Positions 24,901 through 36,149 of a DNA stretch of 64,000 nt are shown here, piece by piece. The position numbers were made by a program, and so were the translations under genes. This stretch comes from Apis mellifera (taxonomy: Eukaryota; Arthropoda; Insecta; Hymenoptera; Apidae). Location: contig NC_037646.1 in the NCBI RefSeq assembly GCF_003254395.2, forward strand, positions 9,888,381 through 9,952,380, read 5' to 3'. Below the pieces are notes generated by a model. That model was not told the origin of the DNA, did no database searches, and was given only the letters and a program-made list of their open reading frames with translations. The stretch's first letter is position 1. Every line of letters starts with the position of its first letter.

Positions 24901-27741
24901 AATGCACGGTTGACAACGATGCATTTTGATATTTAGGTTGACGAATCTCGTGTTTTACAATGGCATTGTGCGCACTGGTGACACGCCGCGTTCCATGGGA
25001 CCGAGATACCGTGTACCGTTCCACCAGGCTGCATCTTGACACGATTTAGCAACGCGGTTAATAGACGACGCCCTAATTTCGTTCGAATTAGCCGAAGAAT
25101 CGAAAATGGATGCGTGCGAACGTTTGTGGACGAATAGGGGAGAGAGAGAGAGAGAGAAAGTACACTTTGCGACGAAGGAAAGTTTTTTAACTTGGGAATC
25201 GTGAAACGGAAGTGCATAATGCGAGGGAGAAGATGAAGATGAGAGCGCGTAGATACGTTTATGGATATTGGAATATTTGTGAAAAAAAAAATTGTAACGT
25301 AAAAGATTACAAAGGTATAATTATTAGAAATTTAGGATCGTAAAGAATCTATTAATTTTACCCGTGATAAAAATTATTAAATATAATTCTATTAATTCTA
25401 ATATCACGTTATTTATGCTCAAAGATTTTATTCGATGCTACTCGAGTTTTCTTTACTTTTTAATTGCGAATTCTTTAATTGCAATTCGCTTTAAAAAAAC
25501 GCTTTAATAATTACGATAAAATATGCATAATAATTTAAATGATAATTCCGAATTCATTTTTCACATTCCTTCCTTTTAATAATTATGAAACGTTAACGTG
25601 TACATAAATTTATTCATGGAACAAGGTTGCGCGCGCGTTGCCCTCGGGTTGTTTTTCAAAGTTGCTATTAACAGCGGGACTCAAAGTAAACAGAGGTTTA
25701 AGAGAAAAAGTTTAAAAGAAGGTGGGTTGAAAAGAAGCGGCAGCGGTTACTCTCTCTCTCTCTCTCTCTCTAAAATCGTATAAAACTGCTCGCTTCCAAA
25801 TTATCCGCCTGTTATTAACGCGATAAACGGATTTTAATGAATCTTGTAAACGTTTATTGTAACGAAAAATTCTAACATCGGGGAACGGATGGCTTCGTCC
25901 ACGACCCACAGAGACAGTTTTAATTATTTTCTCACGAAATTGTTTTTTCTTTTTTTTTCTCTCTTTCTTTTTTTTTTTTTAACCGAGAACAGATTCGTCG
26001 CTCGCGAGATTTCGCGCGTCGCTTAAGCGAGAATTAATTCTATTTGTACTTCGTTTAAGTGAGCGGTAATCAACAGCTATTATCCAGCTTTAATCGAATT
26101 TAGATTAGAAACTTGCATTAAGGTCCATCGTATTATGTACAATGGCGTTTCAAGATGGTGGTGCACGTGCAAGAAGATGGAAAGAGTGGAGAAGAAGGGA
26201 ATAAGATTTAATATTAAACGGTAGTATTTCAAGAGAATTTTTTCGAGCGCGAGAAACATTTGACGTTTAATCGAAAAAAAAAAAGGATCAATTTTTAAGA
26301 GGGAACTGTTGTTCAACCATTTGGAGATGTCGGTGAAACGTGGAGAATCGTAACGTTTAGAGGGTAGGAATAATGGCGCGCTCGAAAGTGGAATGGGCGC
26401 GTGTGTAATCAGACACGCGAACAGTGAAATAATATATCCACGCTCCGAGCCATTTCGTATGAAAAGGGAAACAAAATTCCATGCTTTCGAATTAACCTTA
26501 ATTTCTCTTAATTATTCTCAACCTTCGAACCCGTAACTCGAAAAAAGATATGCGTAAAAAAAGAAGGATCTTTAGAATCGTCTCTTCTATTTAAATTTTC
26601 CACCATTTGAATAAAGGTTACAGTATTTTTTTTTCTTCTTTCCTTTTCTTTTTTTAAGGATTTATAGGAATGAGGATTTACGAAAGCGAATGGAAACTTT
26701 TGAAAATTTATCTTTCAAAAGTCAAACAAACAAAAAAAAGAAAATATTTTGTTAAAAGACCTTAAATAAAGAAAAGCAATTTATTTTTATAATGCAACAT
26801 AAATAGGCTGCCTCGGTTCTTGTTCCCGCGACCGTATACTATAAAATTTCCAAAAAAATACCTTTCTATTTACGCAACCACCGTGTTCAATTTCTCGTGA
26901 CTGAACTACACTTATCGTCGTATTTTCAAAATACGAAAAAAAAAAAAAAAAAAAAAAGCATCGCCGTTCCGTTCGTTTCCCATAGTGAAAGCCACACCGC
27001 GCGCGGATCTATCTTTATTTACCGTGTACATCTTCCGTGTACGAAGGGCAGCGACGTTCATTCGCCGTGAAACCCCATTGTATTCGCAGCTGTATCAGAA
27101 ACACGTACAATGGTTTCTAGGCACCGGTCTATCCGCTCCAACCCCTGAGCGCGGGTTAGGTTGCGACCGATGTTGAAACTAGCGCAGTAGTCCCAACGCT
27201 TACAGCCACAATGAACTGTATCGTGCGTGGGGAGAATGGCGCGCGGAAGGGAAACAAGATTCGCGATCGATCAAACGTATTATCGATGCTAACTTCTCTG
27301 ATTAACCATCTCCCTTTCTCTCTTTCGTGAGATGTGCAACCTTCTTCGAAAGATCAGTCTTCGTCTCTTCCAAGAGAATTGGAAGGAAAAAAAGAAAGAA
27401 AGAAAGAAAGAAAACGAGGAACGAGTTTCGTTTCACGGGTTTTTTCCAACGAAAAAACCGGCGAGGCATAAAAATAATTTATACAAGGGAATCGAGTAAG
27501 ACGGCGAATAGTCGGAGCAGACTGCACAACCAACCCCGCAATCTGGCATTAGCTTTCCAGCGAAACGACAACCCTTCTTATGAAATTACATCGAGCTAGA
27601 TGAAGACTCTTTCGGAAACGGAGTAGAGAGAGTGGGGGGAGGAGAGAAGGGCGAGGAGGAACAGGGAGAAAATAAAGATTTTCACTCGTGAAATTCCTTA
27701 TCTCGGTAAAGATTCCTCTGAATTTTCCTTTTTAAACGCGC

Positions 27742-27756
27742 CGGGGTTTAACCCCG
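27742..27756. promoter_or_regulatory. 15-bp GC-rich palindrome
   Basis: CGGGGTT and AACCCCG are exact inverted arms around a single T. It lies in otherwise ordinary sequence. It could be a dimer-binding site; no factor is assigned. Confidence 0.3.
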
Positions 27757-27917
27757 CGAAATAAACTCTACTTTGAGATCGAGTAAAATTAAATACCGAA
27801 ATAGACGGGAAGGCGGGAGAGGGAGGGAGGGGGAAAAAAATCCTTCCTTCGCTCGGCCGAATTGCTAATCCTCGAAATCGTTCGGAGTAACGTGGAAAAC
27901 GTTGCTACCTTTTCTAA

Positions 27918-27955
<38 letters not shown>

Positions 27956-28856
27956 TTCTCTTTTTCCCCCTCCCTCCTTTCTCAAGAAGCGAATGCGAAA
28001 CTGGAAAATAAGCGGGAGCTTTCAGCGGAAAACCGATCTTTATTCGGGCGCATTGGAACACACATCCGGTCGGTCCCAGGAGTGCGGCAACAGTTTCCAT
28101 TTCAGAATAAGTGAGGGAAAAGTGGAAGTGGGCTTTCAACGAGACCGTTTGTAACGAGACAAAGGGACGTTTATTCGCCCGGAATCGGAACTGGGTGTCT
28201 CCTTACGAATTACTTTCGCGTCGAGAATCGATTTCCGATCGCCCGCGGCCAGAATCCCCGCTGTTGACTCGGCACGAACCAGATAAGATGGGACAGCAAG
28301 CAACGAGGATAAGGAAGAGGAGGAGGACGAGGAGGAGGAGGAGGAAGAGGAGAGGATTTGCCGAGTCGAAAAGCGGGAAAATGGACGGGCCGGCCTCGGG
28401 CTTCCTTCCCTCTTCTCTCTTAAATATTCCAAGATCCTCGGCTATCCGAGACGAGCATATGCTCGTGTTTTCCAACCGAAAATTTGAGAATTTTGTATAC
28501 ACGATGGCGTGGCATCGTGAAACGCGATAGCCCTTCTCTCTCTCTCCCTCCCCTCTCCCGCTCCATTGTTCCTAATTCCGGACGGCTCGAATCGCGACGA
28601 TAAAAGTTTTTCGGAAATACGGGCAAAATGTAAATTCATCGAGGCGGAACGAGCCCGCCTGAATGAAAGGGGAACTGGGGATATGGGGGGAAGAGTATAA
28701 AGGTGGGGAAAGTTTCGTGAGCGGAGGTGGAGAATCGCGTTTGCTTTCGAATGGAAGAACGGTAAAAGTGGTTGGAGCGCATCAATCTCCGTGTTGTTAG
28801 ATGACATGCGCCAAGTGAATTTAATTCTCGAAAAGTAGAATTAATTAAGATTAACG

Positions 28857-28858
<2 letters not shown>

Positions 28859-28938
<80 letters not shown>
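28859..28938. repeat. (TC)40 dinucleotide microsatellite
   Basis: Eighty bases of uninterrupted TC, the longest dinucleotide tract in the window. On the minus strand it gives the Arg/Glu alternating stretch in a chance open frame at 28636-29079. Confidence 0.98.
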
Positions 28939-28941
<3 letters not shown>

Positions 28942-31855
28942 TCCTTTCTCTATAGGTGGTAATAAATCCAACAGATCCTCGCCGTATTTTCTCCTTTTTA
29001 CAGAATTATTCGAGTAACTAAATAAACGGGACATGACGTTGGGAAGATCCCAAACGCTATGAATCACAATTTTCCACAATTTTCAACTCTCTCCTTCGTC
29101 GCGAAACGGGAAAATATAGGGGGAAAAATACGTACTGTTTACTTTATCGATTAACGAATCAGCATGGGAACCGAACTCGTTTTCAAATCACGAAAGATCA
29201 TTTTTGAATGAAGATCGTAGACATACGAGATTCGAAATCTCGCATCTCGATAAAGATGCGAATGAATCGATATATCTCGTAATATACCCTTTGTATTTCG
29301 GAAGAATCGGGCTCGAAATATTTCGAACTGCAGAGACCTATCATCGCAATAGGGTGGATATCTCAAAGATACAAAGATTGTATATTTTTCCCGAGGACAT
29401 CGATAAACTGTATAGGATAGGTATCCATTGCAATTTTATGTATCGGGAAAGTCGATTCCGTGGTTGGGATTCTTTTCATCATTCCTCAGCTTCGATTCGA
29501 TGAGGAGGAGGAGGAGCGGGGCGCGTAGATTCGAGGCGAAGGAAAGATAAGACGGAAGGGGAGCGTGGATGGAGGAGGTGGAAAGAAAAAGAAAAAGAAA
29601 CGTAGAAAGAAGATAAGAAGCTTTGACGAAGTGGCAAAGTGAAAAATGGGGAAAGTAACATCGCGCTTAAAGAATTCGACAAAAGTGGATCTCCGTGGAA
29701 CTGCCTTTGCTCTGCCTGCTTGGTGACGCGAGTTTCAATCTTTCTAATGGACTAACGGCTAACTTTCTTAACAATTATCGCAGCGCGAAAACAGAGTTGT
29801 CACCTCGAAATTCTTCACTTCTGTTTTCAAAGTCACGAAGATAAAGAAACGAAGGGATCGTCGATTTATTATCGTCGAGATCGGTCAAACATATTCGATG
29901 GGAATACCGTTTCGAGTATCTTTCGAATTAACCGAGATTGGCTACAGTTTTAACAGAGGCCAATTCCGCGTCCGAGTGTATTGCAAACAAAACGAAACGG
30001 TTAAAGTAGCGGGGAAGCGGCTGACTTTTCCGTGTCGCAAAAAGAAAAAAAAAAGAAAAAAAAATATAGCTTTAAAGCAACCAATTAACGCAAATATTTA
30101 CATTCGGCGATAAAAAAAATCTTGGATTCGAATCTTTCTGATTGACGCCGCTTATTCGTTCGTACGAATTTTTTCTTTCCCCCGAATAAAATCAAAATCG
30201 TGTCGAATTATCGATAATTTTATTTATTTAAAGTTAACATCAACATTTTCTCGTTCGAAATATTTCACTGTATTCGAGGGAAAAGTTAATCAATCGATGA
30301 GGCGAAAGTCTTAAGTCTAAATATCTTTTTTTTTTTGAACTTTCTCTAACAGATTACAGATATACAGACACGCACACCGTTCAATTATAAAAAAAAAAGT
30401 AAAATAAAAAAAAACAAAGAAAAAAAAGGAAAGGGAAATAAGTGGAAAGAAAAATAGTTACAGAATGAAACGCAAATAAACGATACGCGTCGAGTTTCAA
30501 AACAGATAGATACGTGAAACAACGAAACGAAAGGGGCGCGAGGAATAGATTGGAACAAGCAGCGCGAGATTTTTTAAAAATGCAGAACTGCAATCTGTCT
30601 AATGGATTCGATGGCTCGATCGTACACTCGTTCGTGCAAATATCGCGTACGAGAGAGAGAGAGAGAGAGAAAGGGAGAGAGAATGGAGGGAAAAAAATGT
30701 CTGTTTTCAAAGCAAGCTTCTATTTAACCTCGAAATTGATGTAATACACTTCCCGATGAATAGATCGGGATCCCTGTTGGCTAATCGAACAAACGATAAG
30801 AAGAGGAATGGTAGCTGTGTCTGGTTTTCAAACCGGAAGAAAATGGACGAGAGAGATGAGTTCCGGGTTAAAGAATACGAAGGGAAGAAGACGAAGGAAT
30901 CGAGAAGAATTTTCCAACGGGATTTCGAAATTGCCTAGAACCGCAATTTTTCGAAAGTATATATACCATACCCTTCCTTTCCGACCTCCCTTCTGAAATC
31001 GAGATTCCATTTTAAGAAGATTTACCGTGGCCGCCATTGTTTCGAACAGAGATCCCGAAACGTCGAGATTGGTACAGCGGCTATTAAAACGGACAGGCAA
31101 ACACTTGGGTGAATTACGATCATGCCTTGAATAATAGGGAAGCGACGTAGCGGTTATTAATAATGACAAACCGTATCACGTTTCATCCCGGGGATGGCTT
31201 CGATGGATCGATGTTGTCGAACGGTAAAGTCGGATGAATCCTAAGATCCGATTGTGGATTACGGAGGCAAGCAGCGTGGAATGGTACCGTTTCGGGCAAA
31301 AGCATTTACGTCGTCGTTATAAATCTGTAACACAAGCCGATTGATTTCGCGGATTAATTAATCGCAATCTTGTTATATTTGGAAATATTTCCACGGTTCA
31401 ATTTTTTTCTCGATAATAAATGTCGCGTTGTTTATTCGGGGAAATTCTTCCAGTTAAAAAAAAAAAAAAAAAAAATCACTCGCACATTTTTCACCGGGAG
31501 CGGGATATACAACGGGTTATTCAACATTTGATTCGAACGAATGTGTATAAATAACGGAAATTTTCACACCGTAAGTATAGAACCGAATTACATCAAGAAA
31601 AATCACCTTGATATTTCTTTCTCCTTTCCCCCTCCGTATATCGCAAACTCGTATAAATCGTAATTTTCATCATCGACCTCTCCTTCCTTCCTTCCTCGAA
31701 GAAAAACGCAAGAAAAAGGCGTCCATCAAGGTCCTTTCTTCGAGATCGTTCGACGTCGCTTCCCAATTTCATATCGGTTAATATAATTCGAGGAATGTCG
31801 ACGACCGGCCACTCGATCATCTTCTCCACGAAAATTGATAACCGTTGTTAATTAC
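28939..31855. other. No supported gene
   Basis: Mostly unremarkable sequence with poly-A runs near 30050-30063 and 31457-31475 and (GA)n at about 30650-30670. A strong donor-like ACC/GTAAGTATAG lies at 31571 without an open exon before it. TATAAATA occurs at about 31545 but no exon follows it. Confidence 0.5.
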
Positions 31856-31957
31856 GATCGGTTTCCAGGTCTTGATACCACTGATACTTCGTAGTCGGAT
31901 TGTACCGTTGGAGGATTTCGCAAACTGGCTCATTGGCACTGTCAGTGAAGCATGTTG
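31856..31957. other. Exon-like low-CpG segment, strand ambiguous
   Basis: This 102-base segment has few CpGs in a CpG-rich setting. On the minus strand, between GTCAG and GATC/GTAATT, one frame reads TCFTDSANEPVCEILQRYNP followed by 13 more residues ending DLETD, a phase 1 to phase 1 exon. A second minus frame is open (it contains SQFAKSSNGTIRLRSISG). On the plus strand an acceptor GGTTTCCAG at 31868 opens VLIPLILRSRIVPLEDF. Both strands therefore look coding, and I cannot choose. An open 49-base segment at 32597-32645 (minus), with CTGGCAG before and ATCC/GTAAGG after, could be a neighbouring exon. Confidence 0.25.
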
Positions 31958-32246
31958 CTGACCCACGTATCGACCACCAGGGGCTTCACCCACCACCCAA
32001 CGAGGGTGGATTTCTGCACAAGACGCACTGCACACCCCTCGCCCCACCCCTCGCCCGATTCTCCACACCGATATTCCTTGCTCGTTCACCGCGTGTTTAC
32101 ATCGTACTTCTCCCGACACCGCCGCGACGATACTACGCATCCGTCTACGCGTAGCCCCGAACGAACGCCCGTCCCCCTTGCTTCCTCTGTGCCTTTGTCA
32201 ATAATTTTTTCCTCTCCTTTCGTTGTTGTTCCATAGCAATATATCC

Positions 32247-32285
32247 ATAACACTGGTGTTTGGTTACGTACAATAACACTGGTGT
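32247..32285. promoter_or_regulatory. Duplicated palindrome ATAACACTGGTGT
   Basis: ATAACACTGGTGT occurs at 32247-32259 and again at 32273-32285, 26 bases apart. Each copy contains the palindrome ACACTGGTGT apart from its centre. Two copies in the same orientation at this spacing suggest either paired binding sites or a small local duplication. Confidence 0.35.
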
Positions 32286-35200
32286 ACGTCGTATATTGTT
32301 CGCGTGAAATGATATTATGAACGAATAATAATATCGATTAATTTTAACCAGCGAAAAGTTTGAAAATTATTTCTAAATAAAACTGTCCGACAATTTCACG
32401 GTACAAATCTGTACGATATCCCCGGCATAAAAGCTTCTTTTGCCGAATACTTTTGTTTCGAGGATACGTGGAAGGATAGAGGGGATAGGCGAGGGGGAGT
32501 CGGTTTAAACAAATTTTACAGTCTCGGTATCTCGCCACGATGAAGTCTTGCACGCTACGATTCTCTGAGATCCGTTACTGTCAAGCTTTACCTTACGGAT
32601 GTAGCATAGGGGCAAACGTAGCATAAATCTCGAAGCGCAAACTTTCTGCCAGATCTCGAAATAAAACGTTCCCTGACCTAGGTAGATTTTCGAGAGGGAA
32701 ATAGAACTGGAGATAAAGCGGGATTATTATGTAATTTCTGTACCGGTTTAAGATCGTGATTTAACAACGCGTTATATAGTAATCGGTGTTGGCGCTGGCC
32801 CACGCATCCTTGTTAATTTCGCGCGCGATACTTTTAATTAATTCATGTTAAACAGCCGTTTAATTGGCAATTCGATCGAATCAATTGATTGTTTCATCGA
32901 TTGGCTTTCGTATCGCGGTGCCTCGACTAATTTGCGTTAATTAAACGAATTCCCCGGAATTAATGAACGCTTTTCATCACGAGGTAACGAGACCGATTAA
33001 AATATTTTACGCATTAACGTAATCTTCCGCTTTGAGAGCTCTGTAAAATCAAAGTACACTTCCTCCCATCTAATTTTATTACTTTTTCGATCTTTGAAAA
33101 ATCCTCGATCCGATATGATATCTCTGATACAAAAGTCGATTTTAAACGACTTTTTAAAGAAAACTTTTCGACTAACCCTATTTACTTGTTGCGCATCCGG
33201 TTTTATTCGTCAGCATCATCGCGCATTACGAAATTTCGCACCTGAAAGGATGATATTTAAGATGAGAAGAGGACCAATCATGGAAAGTAATAACGAGTAA
33301 TATTTCCTTCCTTCCTCGCGCGTGAATTTCAGAGACACGATGAAACAGACAGAGAGATAAACGAGCGTGCAAAAGTTATTGGACGTAACGTAAGCGTAAC
33401 AAAAGTCTCTCTTTCTTCGGTGAATCAACTCCTTGACGCGAAGTATCGAAGTTCGATACGTGAATGAATTGCAGCTAGCTCGTCGCTGCGAGCCAACCCT
33501 CGCACGCGAAACGATTGTCAGCGGCAGTCGAGCGTTAATCAGTCTTCAATTTGTCTCCATCGCTGCTGTAATTGCGCGTCCGCCAGACGATCGTTGTAGA
33601 ATTCTCGTCCATCCGCGGAACGAACGCTTAACTCCTTTCCAATCCTTTCCGTCCGTTAATTCGACATTGATTTTCATCTCCAACTGATATTTCCTTTTTC
33701 CCCGGCATCGATTGGATATCCATAAATAATTCGTATAAGAAACGAACCATGTTAAATCAAGTTAACCAAGTTAATCAACTTGCAAACTTCGATTTAATTC
33801 GCATGATTCGTGAATTCACGCTTCGAACGCAACAAACTTTGAGAAACGCTCGAAACTCTTTAAAATATAAAAACAACTAACACGTATCTTGAAAGGCAAC
33901 GGTTGCATACCAATTTCTCGAGAAAGCCACGTTCTCGATTAATCTCTAAATCTAAGATTTATCGTTTCTTCTTCTCCCTCCACACCACGAGAATACGCCA
34001 AGACGAGTAATAGCCATATATACGGTATAAATTTACGAGGGAGAGTTCTCGAAGGGAAGAAGTAGAATAAAATCGCGCGCGAATGTGTCGTATCTCCCTA
34101 GGGATATCCGGATGATTCTGGCGGGCGGAAGTAGCCGCACGAATCCGTTGCTCGGTTATCCAACGATGGTCAACCCGAGGGAGTTCGGTAAACGCGAGGA
34201 CGGCAGTGGTCGCGATGAGCTGTTCGGACGAGAAGAAAGGAGAAAAGGGAAGAGGAGGAGGGAGCGGCCTGCAGCTACTCCAGACGGTTAGCAAGAAATT
34301 AATTCCCGTTTAATGCAGTCCCTGGTTAGCATTGCAAATCTCCACTGGGGAGGAGGGAGGAGGAATGGCACAGCCACCGCGGCTTTTCCCGCTTTTCCCT
34401 CTCTCCCTTCCTCCTCCTCCTCGCCCTCAGCTACGTCTGCCTGTCCGTCTGCCTCCCTACTCGTCTCTATCTCTGCCACATCGCTCCCTCCTACAACCAC
34501 TTTTCCTTCTTTTCCGCGTATTAGGCAAATTTCCTTGAATTCGTGCCTCGTCCCACGTTCGAATTCGTTTCCACGGACGTCGGCTGCCGAGCTTTCAACC
34601 TGTTCCGGGGATAAGATTCCTTGCTTCTCTGTTGTTTGCCAATCGTTCGTTATACACTGCGAATGGAAGGGAGATTAGAAACTTCGAATCGAGACGAGGA
34701 TGTTTTTCTTTTTGTCTCTCTTTTCTTTTTCCGAATCGGTGGAATTTATTTATGGATTTAATAGGGGGAGGGGTGAAGAGGGATAAAATCGAATTTATCG
34801 ATTATCATTCGAATTAATCAAATTCCATTCGATGAACAGGCGAAATTAAAACATTCTTCGAAGCATTATTAAAAATAATATTGATCTTCGATATAGAAAG
34901 TTTGGGGATCGTTGATTAAACATTCCTATCTACGTGCCAATTAAAATGATTGATATATATATATAAAATATGAAAATTAAAATGATATATATGTATTTTG
35001 TTTGTTGGAGATCAGTATCGACGGTGGATCTTATAAAGGATTCGGAAAGGATACTTGGATAATTTAATTCGATAAGAGAACAAGAATTTTAAATTTGACG
35101 AATGCTTTGAATGCGTCAATATAGATGGGTTTAAAAGGAATCTGGGTTATTATCATTGATTGTACTCGTAACTTTCAAGTTACACTCGCGCATCTTCAAG

Positions 35201-36118
35201 TTGTAAAATAAACTTCTTCCTCGACGTTTTGATCAAACATCTCGTAGCGATATTAAGATCGAGAAAGGAGAGAAATGAAGGGAATGAAGGAATACGAATT
35301 AAATTTAAAAAAAATTTTGTTAAACGAATTAGAGGTAACGATGAATTTTAGAGTAAAAAATTTTGGGGGAAATTAATATTTAAATTAATAATAATACGAA
35401 TTAAATTAATATTAAGTTTTCCTAATTGGAAGTGAAAAAAAGAAATGGGATATTAAAAGTCTGAATAAATATGAGAAGAGTTAAAGAGCGGAAAAAAAAA
35501 AATGGAATGGAATGAAAATGAAAAGAGAAATTCTTTAATAGATTCCTATAGGATTCGAAAATGATAAAGGATTTTAATATTAAAAAAATTGCTCTTTTTT
35601 TTTTACCGATATTACGTTTTAAAATAATCTCTGTTGAATAGCGGCGAGATTATCTCAATATTATTATTATTATATTCGGTTGAATAATACGATGAAAACG
35701 GGGCGTTAATATAGCTCCCCTCGCATGACCATGAAAATGGCTCTTCGCATTATTAGAGATCCCGCGGTTGTCGCGTATTTTTACCGTCCCGGCGACCAAT
35801 AATGTTCCATATCCCATTAACTTGTACACGTCAAGTGAATTTGCATAAAAACCAAATTACACCCAGCGTGTCGGTGCTGGCCGTGTCGAGCCTCGGCCGG
35901 TATCAAACATTGAATTTTAGCTAGGGACTTTATGCCACGGACCATTGATAACATTTCTGCGAATCGAGATGCTCGCGTATTAATCGTTTCCATTAAACGC
36001 GCGATATTCATTCGATTTCGTATGGGATCATTGCGACCATCATTTTCGATCGTCTATATGTTTTATTAACGATTCGTATCGGTGAATTATGCGCCAGACA
36101 ATCGTTGAATCGTTGAAT

Positions 36119-36149
<31 letters not shown>

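Larger units (their letters stand above)
21161..28858. other. No supported gene; microsatellites and AT-rich patches
   Basis: Contents include TA repeats near 23170-23200, CT repeats near 25750-25770, poly-A at about 26937-26957, (GAAA)n at about 27389-27412, (CT)n at 27924-27950 and an AGG purine run near 28306-28355. Minus 23602-23886 is stop-free for 95 codons but has no ATG and no bounding splice sites in frame. At 24960-25030 (minus) a short frame has a Cys cluster (CHQCAQCHC), too short to assign to any domain. The stretch 25250-25600 is AT-rich with nothing recognisable. Confidence 0.55.

Noticed and set aside
28636..29079. 147-codon minus frame with a long Arg/Glu alternation
   Set aside because: It is the translation of the (TC)40 microsatellite.
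33133..33156. AAAAGTCG/CGACTTTT hairpin
   Set aside because: Short AT-rich stem of the kind expected by chance; no supporting context.
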